DNA of 64,000 nt from Ruminococcus sp. (GTDB lineage Bacteria; Bacillota; Clostridia; Oscillospirales; Ruminococcaceae), in assembly GCA_021200415.1 (NCBI GenBank), contig JAJQGO010000030.1:17630-81629 (forward strand), in the 5' to 3' direction. The position numbers and the translations under genes are program-made. The notes below the pieces were generated by a model. The model was given only the letters and a program-made list of their open reading frames with translations, searched no databases and had not been told where the DNA came from. Below, piece by piece: positions 42,586 through 52,331 of this stretch (the first letter of the stretch is position 1; every line of letters begins with the position of its first letter).

Positions 42586-43005
42586 CTATCCGCCGTGATG
42601 AGCATTGACCGAAAGCTTTCCCCTCCGCGGATTAAGCCTGCGGCGTATCGCCATGCATAAGTAATATGCGGGAATGCAAAGAAGAAACCATGCCGCCGAA
42701 AAGGGCAGGCATATCTGTCCGAGGAAATTCATGGGAACTGTCGAGTAATCCCACACATTCCAGCCCATTACGATGTTCACGAGAACTCCCACTGCGAATT
42801 CGATTGCCGTTATTATGAAAGCGCCGATAAAGCAGCTGCGTATCAGGGAAATTGTGCGGATACTGTTGACGGCATAGAGAATTGACATGACAAGGCCGCC
42901 GGTAAGAGCCATTGTCCAGTGGGTATAGCCGCGGTTGATAATCTCAATCATGCTGTAAATAAAAAAGCCCATGAGAAAGGCGAAAAGTTCTTGTGAAAGC
43001 TTCAT
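42586..43005 (-). CDS. CmpB-like multi-pass membrane protein (putative ABC transporter permease family)
   Basis: A 139-aa membrane protein with about four helices. ATG 43005 has a GAGG site at proper spacing; the ATG at 43023 does not. The signature blocks YSMIEIINRGYTHWTMALTGG and WNVWDYSTVPMNFLGQICLPFSAAWFLL fit the PF06541 family (putative ABC-transporter type IV, CmpB). Despite the family name no ATPase gene is adjacent and transport is unproven. Divergent from malQ. Confidence 0.82.
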   Translation of the reverse strand: MKLSQELFAFLMGFFIYSMIEIINRGYTHWTMALTGGLVMSILYAVNSIRTISLIRSCFIGAFIITAIEFAVGVLVNIVMGWNVWDYSTVPMNFLGQICLPFSAAWFLLCIPAYYLCMAIRRRLNPRRGKLSVNAHHGG

Positions 43006-43155
43006 ATGCGTACCTCGATTCATGATTTGCTGCCTTAGTATTATGCGCAGCTTTTGATAATTTATACATTGGCATTTGCCCTTTGAAGCTCTGCTGCCGC
43101 TTGCGGAGCTTCATAGAGTCAGCGATTATTTTCAGGCGGCAGAATGGAGATTTAT

Positions 43156-44628
43156 ATGCGAAAAGGATGTATTTTAATGCATATTTCCAGTATCCCATCT
43201 GAGTACGGCATCGGAAAAATGGGAAGTCACGCCTTTGAATTTGTGGATTTTCTTAAAAAAAGCGGCATAAAATGCTGGCAGATACTTCCCCTTTCTCCCA
43301 CGAGCTATGGGGATTCCCCGTATCAGTCCTTTTCTGTGAATGCGGGAAACCCCTATTTCATAGATTTTGAAATCCTTGAGTTAGAGGGACTTCTCGAAGA
43401 ATCTGATTATTCGGAGATTGTCTGGGAATCCGACCCAAGACGCATTGATTACAGCATTATTTACAACAACTGCTTTGATGTTCTGAGAATTGCCTATAAA
43501 AATTTCAAGCCTGCCCAGTCCCCTGATTACAGGACGTTTTGTGAGGAAAATAAATCGTGGCTGAACGAATATGCCCTGTTCATGGCGCTTAAATTCAAAA
43601 ACAACGGCAAGGCTTGGTATGAGTGGGACAAGCCTCTCGCTATGCATGATTCCAAGGCTGTTGCCGAAGCAAAAAAGGAGCTGAAGGACGATATTGGATT
43701 CTTTAAGTTCATGCAGTTTGAATTCAGCCGCCAGTGGGAAATTCTCAAGGGCTATGCCAACGATAACGGAATCGAAATTATAGGCGATATTCCCATTTAC
43801 TGCGCCCTTGACAGCGTTGAGGCGTGGGCTTCGCCGAAGCTTTTTCAGTTTGACAAGGACAAAAAGCCGATTGCTGTTGCGGGATGTCCGCCTGATATTT
43901 TTTCTCCTACGGGTCAGCTTTGGGGGAACCCACTCTATGACTGGAGCTATCATAAAAGGACAGGCTACAAATGGTGGATCAGCCGTATAAAACGTGCCTC
44001 TGAGCTGTATGATATAGTCAGAATCGATCATTTCAGAGGATTCGAAAGCTACTACACCATTCCCTACGGCAACAAGGACGCAACCATCGGAAAATGGGAA
44101 AAAGGCCCTGATATTGAGCTGTTCAGAGCTGCGGGGGAAAAATTGGGCAGGCTTAATATAATTGCCGAGGATCTGGGATTTGTTACGCCGGAGGTTCGGG
44201 AGCTTCTGGATAAATCAGGCTTTCCGGGCATGAAGGTTTTGCAGTTTGCCTTTGACAACGGAAAAAATGACGCTCTTCCCCATAATTTCACAAGCACGAA
44301 CTGCTATGCCTACACGGGAACTCACGATAACGAAACTCTCAGGGGCTGGGTTGAAGCCGCAGATCCCAAATCGCTGAAATTTGCGAAAAAATATCTTAAT
44401 GTGGAAAAGAAAAAGGATATTCCAATGGCAATGGTTCGGGCAGTGTGGGGAAGCGTCGCTCAGACGGCTGTTGCGCAGATTCAGGATTTTCTCGATTCGG
44501 GAAAGGATTGCAGAATGAACACACCGTCAACTCTCGGAGAAAACTGGCAGTTCAGGACGGTCAAGAGCGACTTTTCACCAAAGCTCGCAAAAAAAATCAG
44601 AAAGCTGAATAAGCTGTATAATAGATAA
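43156..44628 (+). CDS. malQ: 4-alpha-glucanotransferase
   Basis: MalQ (GH77, 490 aa) moves maltooligosaccharide units during glycogen or starch breakdown. ATG 43156 follows TGGAGA; the in-frame ATG at 43144 contains that site. Motifs: CWQILPLSPTSYGDSPYQSFS, GDIPIYCALDSVEAW, nucleophile Asp in YDIVRIDHFRGFESYY, acid Glu in IIAEDLGFVTPEV and TGTHDNETLRGW. glgP begins 16 bp downstream, so the two glucan-degrading enzymes are co-transcribed. Confidence 0.97.
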   Translation: MRKGCILMHISSIPSEYGIGKMGSHAFEFVDFLKKSGIKCWQILPLSPTSYGDSPYQSFSVNAGNPYFIDFEILELEGLLEESDYSEIVWESDPRRIDYSIIYNNCFDVLRIAYKNFKPAQSPDYRTFCEENKSWLNEYALFMALKFKNNGKAWYEWDKPLAMHDSKAVAEAKKELKDDIGFFKFMQFEFSRQWEILKGYANDNGIEIIGDIPIYCALDSVEAWASPKLFQFDKDKKPIAVAGCPPDIFSPTGQLWGNPLYDWSYHKRTGYKWWISRIKRASELYDIVRIDHFRGFESYYTIPYGNKDATIGKWEKGPDIELFRAAGEKLGRLNIIAEDLGFVTPEVRELLDKSGFPGMKVLQFAFDNGKNDALPHNFTSTNCYAYTGTHDNETLRGWVEAADPKSLKFAKKYLNVEKKKDIPMAMVRAVWGSVAQTAVAQIQDFLDSGKDCRMNTPSTLGENWQFRTVKSDFSPKLAKKIRKLNKLYNR

Positions 44629-44644
44629 AATTCGGAGGTTTTAA

Positions 44645-46990
44645 ATGGATAAGTCGATTTTTAAGGAAAAATTTATAGCAAAGCTCCCGTCTGATGTAAA
44701 ATCAGCGTCGCCCCAGCAGATTCACAACGCTCTCGGCGATACGGTTATGGAAATGTATGCGGACAGCTGGAATGAAAGCCGCCGTGAGCATCTCTCAAAA
44801 CGCCGTGCCTGCTATCTTTCAATGGAATTTTTGGTAGGCAGAGCTGTTTACAATAATCTCATTTGCCTTGGAATTTACAAGGACGTTGAGGAGGTTTTTA
44901 CTGAAATCGGAATTTCCCTTGCGGATTTGGAGGTAATTGAGGATGCTGCCCTCGGAAACGGCGGTCTGGGACGTCTTGCGGCTTGCTTCCTTGACAGTGC
45001 GGCATCGCTGAATCTGCCCCTTGACGGCTACGGAATCCGCTATAAATACGGACTTTTTAAGCAGTCTATCGTGGACGGATTCCAGTGCGAGGATATTGAC
45101 GATTGGACGAAATACGGCGATTGCTGGTCAGTGCGCTGCGATGAGGATACGGTTCTCGTCAATTACAGCGGTCAGACCGTCAAGGCTGTGCCTTATGATA
45201 TGCCGATTTTCGGCTGTAAAACCAGCAATGCAGGAACTCTCCGTCTTTGGCAGGCTGAACCTGTCAGAGAATTTGATTTCAACGTGTTCAATCAGCAGAA
45301 TTACCTTGAAGCTTCAAAGGAAAAAATATACGCAGAGGATATTTCCCGTGTGTTGTACCCCAACGATGATACAAATGAGGGCAAGAAGCTCCGTCTGAAG
45401 CAGCAGTATTTCTTCAGCTGCGCATCACTGACGGATATACTGAAAAAGCATAAGACAAGATTCGGAAATTTGGACAATCTTGCGGATTATGTTACAATAC
45501 AGCTGAATGATACCCACCCTGTAATTTCAATTCCGGAGCTTATAAGGCAGCTTGTGGACAACGAGGGCTTTACCTTCGACAGGGCATTGGAAATCGCGAA
45601 AAAGGTGTTCAACTACACCAATCACACGATTATGCAGGAGGCTCTTGAAAAGTGGAGCTGTGAGCTTGTGGAGGAGCTGCTCCCGAGAGTTTATGAGATA
45701 ATCATTATGATTAACGAGGCTCTCATTGCCGAGCTTTACAGCCTGAATGTTCCCAAGGAAAAGATAAATTCAATGAAGATTATCAAGGGAAATCTCGTTC
45801 ATATGGCGGATATGGCGGTTTACGCCTCATCTCACACAAACGGAGTTGCCGAAATCCATACGCAGATACTCAAGGATTCCGTTCTTGCGGATTGGTATAA
45901 TCTCTATCCGGAGCGTTTCCGCAACAAGACAAACGGCATCACCCAAAGGCGCTGGCTGGCACTCTGCAACATGGAGCTGTCGCAGCTTGTAACTGAGCTG
46001 CTGGGAACAGATGACTGGGTTGTGGATTTAAGCAGACTCAAGGAGCTTGAAAAATATGCCGATGATGAGGAGATACTCCGCAGATTTATTGATATAAAGA
46101 AAACAAAAAAGACACAGCTTTCGGACTATATTGCTCTTCACGACGGCGTGACTGTTGACCCTGAATCTATCTTCGATATACAGATTAAGCGCCTCCATGA
46201 GTATAAGCGTCAGCTTCTGAACGCATTTTCCATTCTGTATATTTATTACGGAATCAAGGACGGCTCAATTACTGATTTTGCACCCACAACATTCATATTC
46301 GGCGCAAAGTCCGCACCGGGCTACAGGAGGGCAAAGGCAATTATCAAATATATCAACGAGATTGCAAAAATTGTTTCCTCCGACCCTGACACAAAGGATT
46401 TGCTTAAGGTGGTGTTCGTGGCGAATTATAATGTTTCCTATGCGGAAAAGCTCGTTGCGGCAGCTGATGTTTCGGAGCAGATTTCCACTGCCGGCACGGA
46501 GGCTTCAGGTACAGGAAATATGAAGCTCATGCTCAACGGCGCGGTTACTCTCGGAACGTATGACGGCGCGAATATCGAGATTGTCCGTGAAGCGGGCGAG
46601 GAAAACAACTACATCTTCGGCGCAAAGGTTGAGGAGCTTGAAAAAATTGTTCCCGAATACGACAGCCGTAAGCTTTTTGCCGAGAATGGTAAAATCAAAC
46701 GTGTTGTTTCATCGCTTATTGACGGAACTGTTTCCGATGGCGGAAGCGGCGATTTCCGTGAGCTTTACACATCTCTTCTGGACGGCGCAAGCTGGCACGC
46801 TCCCGACCATTATTATCTCCTTGGCGACCTTGAAAGCTATGTGGAGGCTAAGCTTCGGGCTAATGCCGATTACAGCTCCGACCGCCTTGCCTTTGCAAAA
46901 AAGCAGTGGCTGAATATGTGCAATGCGGGCTGGTTCAGCTCCGACAGAACTATTGCGGATTACGCTGAGGATATATGGAAGATAAAATAA
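44645..46990 (+). CDS. glgP: Glycogen/maltodextrin phosphorylase
   Basis: GlgP (781 aa, GT35) releases glucose-1-phosphate from alpha-1,4-glucans. The N-terminal blocks AALGNGGLGRLAACFLDSAASL and YGIRYKYGLFKQ and the C-terminal PLP site EASGTGNMKLMLNGAVTLGTYDGANIEI (Schiff-base Lys) are complete; DIQIKRLHEYKRQLLN is present too. The ribosome site is CGGAGG. It follows malQ and ends at two hairpins. Confidence 0.97.
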   Translation: MDKSIFKEKFIAKLPSDVKSASPQQIHNALGDTVMEMYADSWNESRREHLSKRRACYLSMEFLVGRAVYNNLICLGIYKDVEEVFTEIGISLADLEVIEDAALGNGGLGRLAACFLDSAASLNLPLDGYGIRYKYGLFKQSIVDGFQCEDIDDWTKYGDCWSVRCDEDTVLVNYSGQTVKAVPYDMPIFGCKTSNAGTLRLWQAEPVREFDFNVFNQQNYLEASKEKIYAEDISRVLYPNDDTNEGKKLRLKQQYFFSCASLTDILKKHKTRFGNLDNLADYVTIQLNDTHPVISIPELIRQLVDNEGFTFDRALEIAKKVFNYTNHTIMQEALEKWSCELVEELLPRVYEIIIMINEALIAELYSLNVPKEKINSMKIIKGNLVHMADMAVYASSHTNGVAEIHTQILKDSVLADWYNLYPERFRNKTNGITQRRWLALCNMELSQLVTELLGTDDWVVDLSRLKELEKYADDEEILRRFIDIKKTKKTQLSDYIALHDGVTVDPESIFDIQIKRLHEYKRQLLNAFSILYIYYGIKDGSITDFAPTTFIFGAKSAPGYRRAKAIIKYINEIAKIVSSDPDTKDLLKVVFVANYNVSYAEKLVAAADVSEQISTAGTEASGTGNMKLMLNGAVTLGTYDGANIEIVREAGEENNYIFGAKVEELEKIVPEYDSRKLFAENGKIKRVVSSLIDGTVSDGGSGDFRELYTSLLDGASWHAPDHYYLLGDLESYVEAKLRANADYSSDRLAFAKKQWLNMCNAGWFSSDRTIADYAEDIWKIK

Positions 46991-47026
46991 AAGCAGCACG
47001 GCACAGGAATTGTGCGTCTGCTTCAT

Positions 47027-47052
47027 CGTCCCCGTTAATCGGGGACGTTTTT
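47027..47052 (+). terminator. Rho-independent terminator of malQ-glgP
   Basis: CGTCCCCG (47027-47034), loop TTAAT, CGGGGACG (47040-47047), then TTTTTG. Just before it another hairpin, AAGCAG...CTGCTT, encloses the 17-mer GCACAGGAATTGTGCGT. Confidence 0.88.
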
Positions 47053-47145
47053 GCGGTAAAGTTCACAATATAATGTAGATATTTCTCCGAGGAAGTGGTA
47101 TAATAAAGATTCAAGTAAATTCAAAGTAAAAAGGTTCAAGTGAAA

Positions 47146-49815
47146 ATGAAAAAATTGTCAGTTATGAAGCTGCCTGCCATAGCCTTTGCTGCCGTGGGAG
47201 CAATATATCTGCTGTATTTTGCCATATACGGTTTCTACCCCTTTGGGGAGCGTTCCATAGCATGGTGCGATCTGGAGCAGCAGTATCTGCCTCTTCTTAT
47301 GGAGCTTCGTGAAATTATCCTTGACGGAGGCTCCTTCCTCCTCGGAAAGGGCGGCGGAGGCATGAATCTCTGGGGAGTAATTCTATTTTTTGTTTCGTCC
47401 CCATTGGGTATGTTGTCACTCCTTGTCAGCTCCGAAAGCATGATATACTTTATAAATATACTTACCGTCCTGAAGCTTGCTCTCTGCGGAGCGTCAGCGT
47501 CATATTTTTTTGGGCGGCTTTTCCGCAGTCTTCCGTCATGCTTCAATGTACTCCTGAGCGTAATTTATCCCCTCAGCGGCTACGTTATGATGTACTATCA
47601 GAACAATATGTGGTTGGATGTAATGATAATATTCCCTCCGCTGCTCTTGTCCCTGTTCAGTCTCTGCGAACAGGGAAAATGGAAATCATACACTATTCTC
47701 CTGAGCCTTGCCATGTTCATGAATTTCTACCTGTGTTACATGATTGTGCTTTTCGTTGTGATTTCCTTTGGAGTTATGATTTTCTTCTGCTGCGAAAAGG
47801 AAAAAAGAGGCAGTGTGGCTGTAAAATTTCTTCTTTCGGATTTATGTGCGGCACTTATAACGGCAGTCGTCTGGATACCGTCAATGAAGCAGTTCACATC
47901 ATCAGGAAGAGGGGACAGCTTTACCGAGCAGTTTACGGCCGGAGGATTTTTTTTCAATGGTGACGATAAGCTTGCGCTGCTCATAAGCTCTTCTATGGCT
48001 GTGGCGGCAATACTTGCCATGCTTGCGAGGAACAGGATGTTCCGGAAGGGCAGAGCCGCATACATTATGATTATGACGCTTATCATGCTTGCGGGAGCTT
48101 TCATCGAGCCTGCAAACAAGATTTGGCATACGGGCAATTATCAGGCATATCCTCTGCGCTACGGATTTATAATAATCCTTCTTGCGCTTTCCGCTGCGGC
48201 TGTGCTTCTGAGCGAAGCTCCGGCTGCCGAGCTGCCTGAAAAAAAGCGTTCCTTTCCCATGAAGCCTGCAATGGCGGCTGTCCTTTTGGGAGCTGTAATT
48301 GTTTTCGCAATCGGCATTGCAAATCATGGGGAGTACACCTCCTACACGTCCACACTGTGGCTTGACGGCGGAGATTCGGCTGCCGTTATAATCTGCGGAG
48401 CTGTGGGAGCTGCCGCTCTGCTGATTTTCCTTGCAGGCTACAGCAGAAGCATTCTTGGCAGACGTCTGACGGCGGCTTTCATGTCTGTGATTGTCCTTTG
48501 CGGCAGTCTTTTCAGCTTTGGAATTTTCTTTGACAACATAAACGATGTGACGCTGCGATTCAGCCAGACAACAGAGCTTAGCGGCAAAATAGACGATGAC
48601 GGATTTTACCGTGCAAAAAGCTCGAAGCGATATTTTTATTCAAATATGATGGAGGCTATGGGCTACAGCTCAATCGGGCATTACACCTCTCTTACGGATA
48701 AGGATTTCCTGTTCACGGCAAAGCAGCTGGGCTATTCCGCCTACTGGATGGATATTTCGTCAAACGGTGGAACTCTTCTTACGGACGCATTTTTAATGAA
48801 CAAGTATGTGTTTGGACTTAGCGGGGATAAAAACGGCTTCTATGAGAATTATAACACTGACGACGTATTGAAAATTTACCGCAGCACTATAGTTTCGGAT
48901 GGAGCTTTGATTTCCGGCATATCCCCCGAGGAGCTTTCGGATTTTGAAAATACACAGCGCATGGAGAGTACCGAATATATTGCGGAAAAGCTTTACGGGG
49001 CAGAGGATATTCTGCGCAGAGCCGAACCCTATGCGGCGAAAAATCTTGAATATTCGGAGGAAAACGGCACGTACCGATTTGAAATAACAGATCCGCAGGA
49101 GGAAGCCTCGCTGAAATACAGCTTCTATGTTTCGGGCAGACAGGAGCTTTACGCGGACGTTTTCGGCAACTATTCGACTGCCCTCAAGGAACCGTATTTT
49201 GAATCGGTCAGCATTTATGTGAACGGCAGCTTGATTTCGGATTACTATCCGAATAAAAAGGAAAACGGTATACTTGACCTCGGAACATATGAGGATCAGT
49301 TCATATCGGTTGAGGTTGTCGTGCATAAGGATTTTGAAGCCGCTGAATTCGGAATTTATCTGCTGGACGGCGAAAGGCTTGAGGAATGCGTTTCCTCCGC
49401 AAGCACGGGAGCTATTGAGCTTGACGGAAATAAAATACGCATAACTGCCGAAAGCAGCGGCGGCGAGTATGTATATATTCCCTTTGCGTACAGCGGCGGA
49501 TACAGTGCCAAGGTGAACGGCAGCGACGCATCAATTGAAAAGGCTCTGGGGGCATTTATGGCAGTGAAGCTGGAGGAAGGCGTAAATGAAATTGTGCTGA
49601 CCTTTTATCCGGAGGGCTTCTCAGTCGGAGCTGTTATAAGTCTTTGCGGAATTATCCTGTTTGCGTTTATAGCGCTGTTCGGCGGCAGATTCAGGATTCG
49701 CCGAAGGATTGAAAAAGCTGCCCTTGCGGCAGTCCTTGTCCTCAGCGCAGGTGCGTTTGCGGTTATATATATTTTATCTTCAGTCCTATGGATTGTCCTG
49801 CAAATTATAGGCTGA
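47146..49815 (+). CDS. YfhO family membrane protein
   Basis: A large membrane protein (889 aa from ATG 47146; GTG 47140 is possible) with about ten to twelve N-terminal helices, a long external region (residues about 480-830) and a last helix pair. The N-terminal IAWCDLEQQYLPLLMELREIILDGGSFLLGKGGGGMNLWGVILFFVSSPLGML is typical of YfhO, and the external part has the usual beta-rich end (YVYIPFAYSGGYSAKVNGSDASIEKALGAFMAVKLEEGVNEIVLTFYPEGF). YfhO-like proteins are GT-C type enzymes thought to glycosylate cell-wall polymers such as lipoteichoic acid. An extended -10 TGGTATAAT (47099-47104) lies upstream. An AEC transporter gene follows 13 bp downstream. Confidence 0.9.
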   Translation: MKKLSVMKLPAIAFAAVGAIYLLYFAIYGFYPFGERSIAWCDLEQQYLPLLMELREIILDGGSFLLGKGGGGMNLWGVILFFVSSPLGMLSLLVSSESMIYFINILTVLKLALCGASASYFFGRLFRSLPSCFNVLLSVIYPLSGYVMMYYQNNMWLDVMIIFPPLLLSLFSLCEQGKWKSYTILLSLAMFMNFYLCYMIVLFVVISFGVMIFFCCEKEKRGSVAVKFLLSDLCAALITAVVWIPSMKQFTSSGRGDSFTEQFTAGGFFFNGDDKLALLISSSMAVAAILAMLARNRMFRKGRAAYIMIMTLIMLAGAFIEPANKIWHTGNYQAYPLRYGFIIILLALSAAAVLLSEAPAAELPEKKRSFPMKPAMAAVLLGAVIVFAIGIANHGEYTSYTSTLWLDGGDSAAVIICGAVGAAALLIFLAGYSRSILGRRLTAAFMSVIVLCGSLFSFGIFFDNINDVTLRFSQTTELSGKIDDDGFYRAKSSKRYFYSNMMEAMGYSSIGHYTSLTDKDFLFTAKQLGYSAYWMDISSNGGTLLTDAFLMNKYVFGLSGDKNGFYENYNTDDVLKIYRSTIVSDGALISGISPEELSDFENTQRMESTEYIAEKLYGAEDILRRAEPYAAKNLEYSEENGTYRFEITDPQEEASLKYSFYVSGRQELYADVFGNYSTALKEPYFESVSIYVNGSLISDYYPNKKENGILDLGTYEDQFISVEVVVHKDFEAAEFGIYLLDGERLEECVSSASTGAIELDGNKIRITAESSGGEYVYIPFAYSGGYSAKVNGSDASIEKALGAFMAVKLEEGVNEIVLTFYPEGFSVGAVISLCGIILFAFIALFGGRFRIRRRIEKAALAAVLVLSAGAFAVIYILSSVLWIVLQIIG

Positions 49816-49828
49816 ACGGAGGTTAGAA

Positions 49829-50755
49829 ATGTCAGCTACAATTTTAAAACAAACTATCATCATGCTGATGCTGATTTTAGTTGGCGTACTGTGCGCTAAA
49901 ACTAAAATCATCAGCAAGGAAACAAACAAGCAGCTATCGTCCTTTGTATTGCAGGTGGTAAATCCCATTCTGATACTCATGTCCTTTCAGAAGGATTATC
50001 GTCCCGAGCTTGCGAGAAATCTTCTCATAACATTTGGACTGTCGGTTCTGGCGTTTGCAGTTATGATATGCGCGTCATTTCTGCTGGTACGCACTAAGGA
50101 CGGCAGAGAAACGGCAATCGAACGCTTTGCGTCAACATATTCAAACTGCGCGTTTATGGGGATTCCGCTGCTTAACGCTCTTTTCGGAACGGAGGGCGTG
50201 TTCTACCTGACGGCATTTATTGCGGTTTTCAACTTTGCCGTATGGACGCACGGAGTTATCCTGATTTCGGGCGAAAAGGACTTCAAACAGGTCGTAAAGG
50301 TTCTCTATTCCCCCACAATTATAGCCATAGTGCTTGGAATTATACTGTTTTTCGCGCAGATAAAGATTCCGTCCGTTCCCGCACAGGCACTCCAGCATAT
50401 TGCCGACATCAATACGCCTATGGCGATGATAGTTTCCGGCGTAACCATGTCCCAGACGAATGTGTTCAATATGCTGAAAAAGCCGAGGATATATTACGTC
50501 TGTCTGCTGAAGCTGCTTGTAATCCCCCTGATACTTACCATGATTTTGTCCCTGTTTGATATTGACGAGAAGGTTCGCCTGACGATTATAGTTGCGGCGG
50601 CAGCTCCGCCTGCGGCAATGTGTACACTTTTCTCCATAAAATATGGCAGAAATTCCCTTTATTCATCAGAAATTTTCACCGCAGGAACAATTTTGTCAAT
50701 AATCACTCTTCCGGTCGTCGTTAAAATAACTGAAAAAATAGGGCGCTTGTTGTAA
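49829..50755 (+). CDS. AEC family transporter (auxin efflux carrier-like)
   Basis: A 308-aa protein with ten predicted helices of the auxin efflux carrier / malonate-malate permease family. Conserved features are the broken-helix Asn-Pro in LQVVNPILILMSF, STYSNCAFMGIPLLNALFG, and the C-terminal VAAAAPPAAMCTLFSIKYG. Substrates of bacterial AEC members are mostly organic acids. It follows the yfhO-like gene with a GGAGG site and may be co-transcribed. Confidence 0.9.
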   Translation: MSATILKQTIIMLMLILVGVLCAKTKIISKETNKQLSSFVLQVVNPILILMSFQKDYRPELARNLLITFGLSVLAFAVMICASFLLVRTKDGRETAIERFASTYSNCAFMGIPLLNALFGTEGVFYLTAFIAVFNFAVWTHGVILISGEKDFKQVVKVLYSPTIIAIVLGIILFFAQIKIPSVPAQALQHIADINTPMAMIVSGVTMSQTNVFNMLKKPRIYYVCLLKLLVIPLILTMILSLFDIDEKVRLTIIVAAAAPPAAMCTLFSIKYGRNSLYSSEIFTAGTILSIITLPVVVKITEKIGRLL

Positions 50756-50913
50756 ATTATTGTGCATTCATACGAAATTGGCATTTTGCACAATTTAATT
50801 CTTTCTTTTTGAGAGCAAATATGTTATAATAAAAATGGTATTTGAGCGAAACCACGCTCCAAATATTTATTATATCGGGATACATTAAAAATCAAGAAAT
50901 GGAGTTGTTATTA

Positions 50914-52134
50914 ATGGAAAAACTTGGAATTAGTAAACTTGACCTCAAGAGACGCAACAGAATGCAGATTCTCCGCGTCATCAGAGAATCAGGCCCTATC
51001 TCAAGAGTTGATGTGGCAAGCGCACTTGCAATCACAAGAGCTGCTGTAACTATCATCACAAATGAGATGATTGAGCAGGGAATCCTTCTCGAAATCGGTG
51101 AGGCGCCTATTAACTCTGACAGACTTCAGAAGGGCAGAAGAAAGATTCTCATCGACATCAACATGAACTGCAAGTTTGCTCTCGGCGCAACTGTTGATGA
51201 AAAGGAAGTTACTATCGGTCTGACTAACCTTAACTGCGAGATCCTCGATAAGGCAAGCATGGTTATCGACGAAAGAACAACAAGCAAGGACATCGTCACA
51301 TTTATTATCGACAAGTGCAACGAAATGATGGCAAACAGCGCACTTGACAAGAACAGCGTTCTCGGTGTCGGCATCGGCGTTGTACCTTCAATGTGGGGCA
51401 AGCTCAAGATCTTCTACAAGGACGGCGTGCTTGATTTCTCTAACTTTATTGACAGAGTATCAAGCGGCGTTTCAATTGACGTTCGCTGCGGCAACGCAAT
51501 CGGTCTTATGGCTCTTGCAAGCAACGATTTCAGAAACCCCAACGGTTCTCAGATCAATCAGGCATTCCTCCACAACGGCAATCAGGTAAACCTTGCTATT
51601 ATCAACAAGAACGATCTTTCACCTGACTATCTCTCATATACATATATGATTGAGAAGTATATCGTAAATCCCGGCGGAAAGTCTTATGAGGGCTATCCTG
51701 ACGGTTCTGTCAAGGCTGAGATTTCAAGAACTGCTATTCTCAACGCTTTGTACGATATTTATTCAAAGGAAAACACACCTATGCTCTACGAGCTTACTGA
51801 AGGCGACAAGAGCAAGATCAACACAGACAATGTATTTACAGCACTTTTCAGAGGCGAGCAGACTGTTAAGGATCTCGTTGACGATGTAATCTCTAAGTAT
51901 GCTGTTCTCGTAAACAATCTTGCTGTAAGCCACTTTGCACAGAAGATTTATATCCACAACTACAATCTCAACGAGAAGCAGTTTGACTACGTTAAGAGAG
52001 AAATGATTCGTCTTATCGGCGAGGATGTAGCTGACAGAGTTGTACTCAGCGGCGTTGAAGGCAAGACCAACTTCGTTGGCGGATGCGCTCTTATCATTCA
52101 GGATAACTTCTACGTAAGAGGCGGTATGTGCTAA
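50914..52134 (+). CDS. ROK-type transcriptional regulator lacking kinase residues
   Basis: The start ATG 50914 (406 aa) follows GGAG at nine bases; the listed ORF has 24 extra codons. An N-terminal winged helix (NRMQILRVIRESGPISRVDVASALAITRAAVTIITNEMIEQGIL) precedes a ROK fold. Sugar-kinase residues are lost: the phosphate loop is LGATVDEKEVTIGL and the usual ENDANA is DVRCGNAIG without the catalytic Asp; the zinc motif CxCGxxGCxE is absent. It is therefore a sugar-responsive repressor, XylR/NagC style, not an enzyme. Codon use is strikingly restricted (AAC, AAG, GAC, ATC, CTC), unlike its neighbours, which suggests high expression. TATAAT lies at 50825-50830. Confidence 0.85.
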   Translation: MEKLGISKLDLKRRNRMQILRVIRESGPISRVDVASALAITRAAVTIITNEMIEQGILLEIGEAPINSDRLQKGRRKILIDINMNCKFALGATVDEKEVTIGLTNLNCEILDKASMVIDERTTSKDIVTFIIDKCNEMMANSALDKNSVLGVGIGVVPSMWGKLKIFYKDGVLDFSNFIDRVSSGVSIDVRCGNAIGLMALASNDFRNPNGSQINQAFLHNGNQVNLAIINKNDLSPDYLSYTYMIEKYIVNPGGKSYEGYPDGSVKAEISRTAILNALYDIYSKENTPMLYELTEGDKSKINTDNVFTALFRGEQTVKDLVDDVISKYAVLVNNLAVSHFAQKIYIHNYNLNEKQFDYVKREMIRLIGEDVADRVVLSGVEGKTNFVGGCALIIQDNFYVRGGMC

Positions 52135-52177
52135 TCACGCGCAGTATGTGCTGATTCAGTAAAATAAAACTGATTAT

Positions 52178-52210
52178 AATCCCCGTTTCCACTGAAGCGG
52201 GGATTTTTGT
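52178..52210 (+). terminator. Rho-independent terminator of the ROK regulator
   Basis: AATCCCCG (52178-52185) pairs with CGGGGATT (52198-52205), followed by TTTGT. Confidence 0.85.
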
Positions 52211-52331
52211 CTGCCCTGAAGCGCCTGCCGGCGATTTTGATTTATGTGCAAATTCCTAAAAAACTGTTGACTATTTATCAATTATGGTTTATTATAATAA
52301 GTGTGTGAAAAATTTGGCTGCAGGAGGAGCT

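Noticed and set aside
50914-52134. ROK protein considered as a sugar kinase
   Set aside because: The ATP loop, catalytic Asp and zinc motif are missing, while an N-terminal helix-turn-helix is present.
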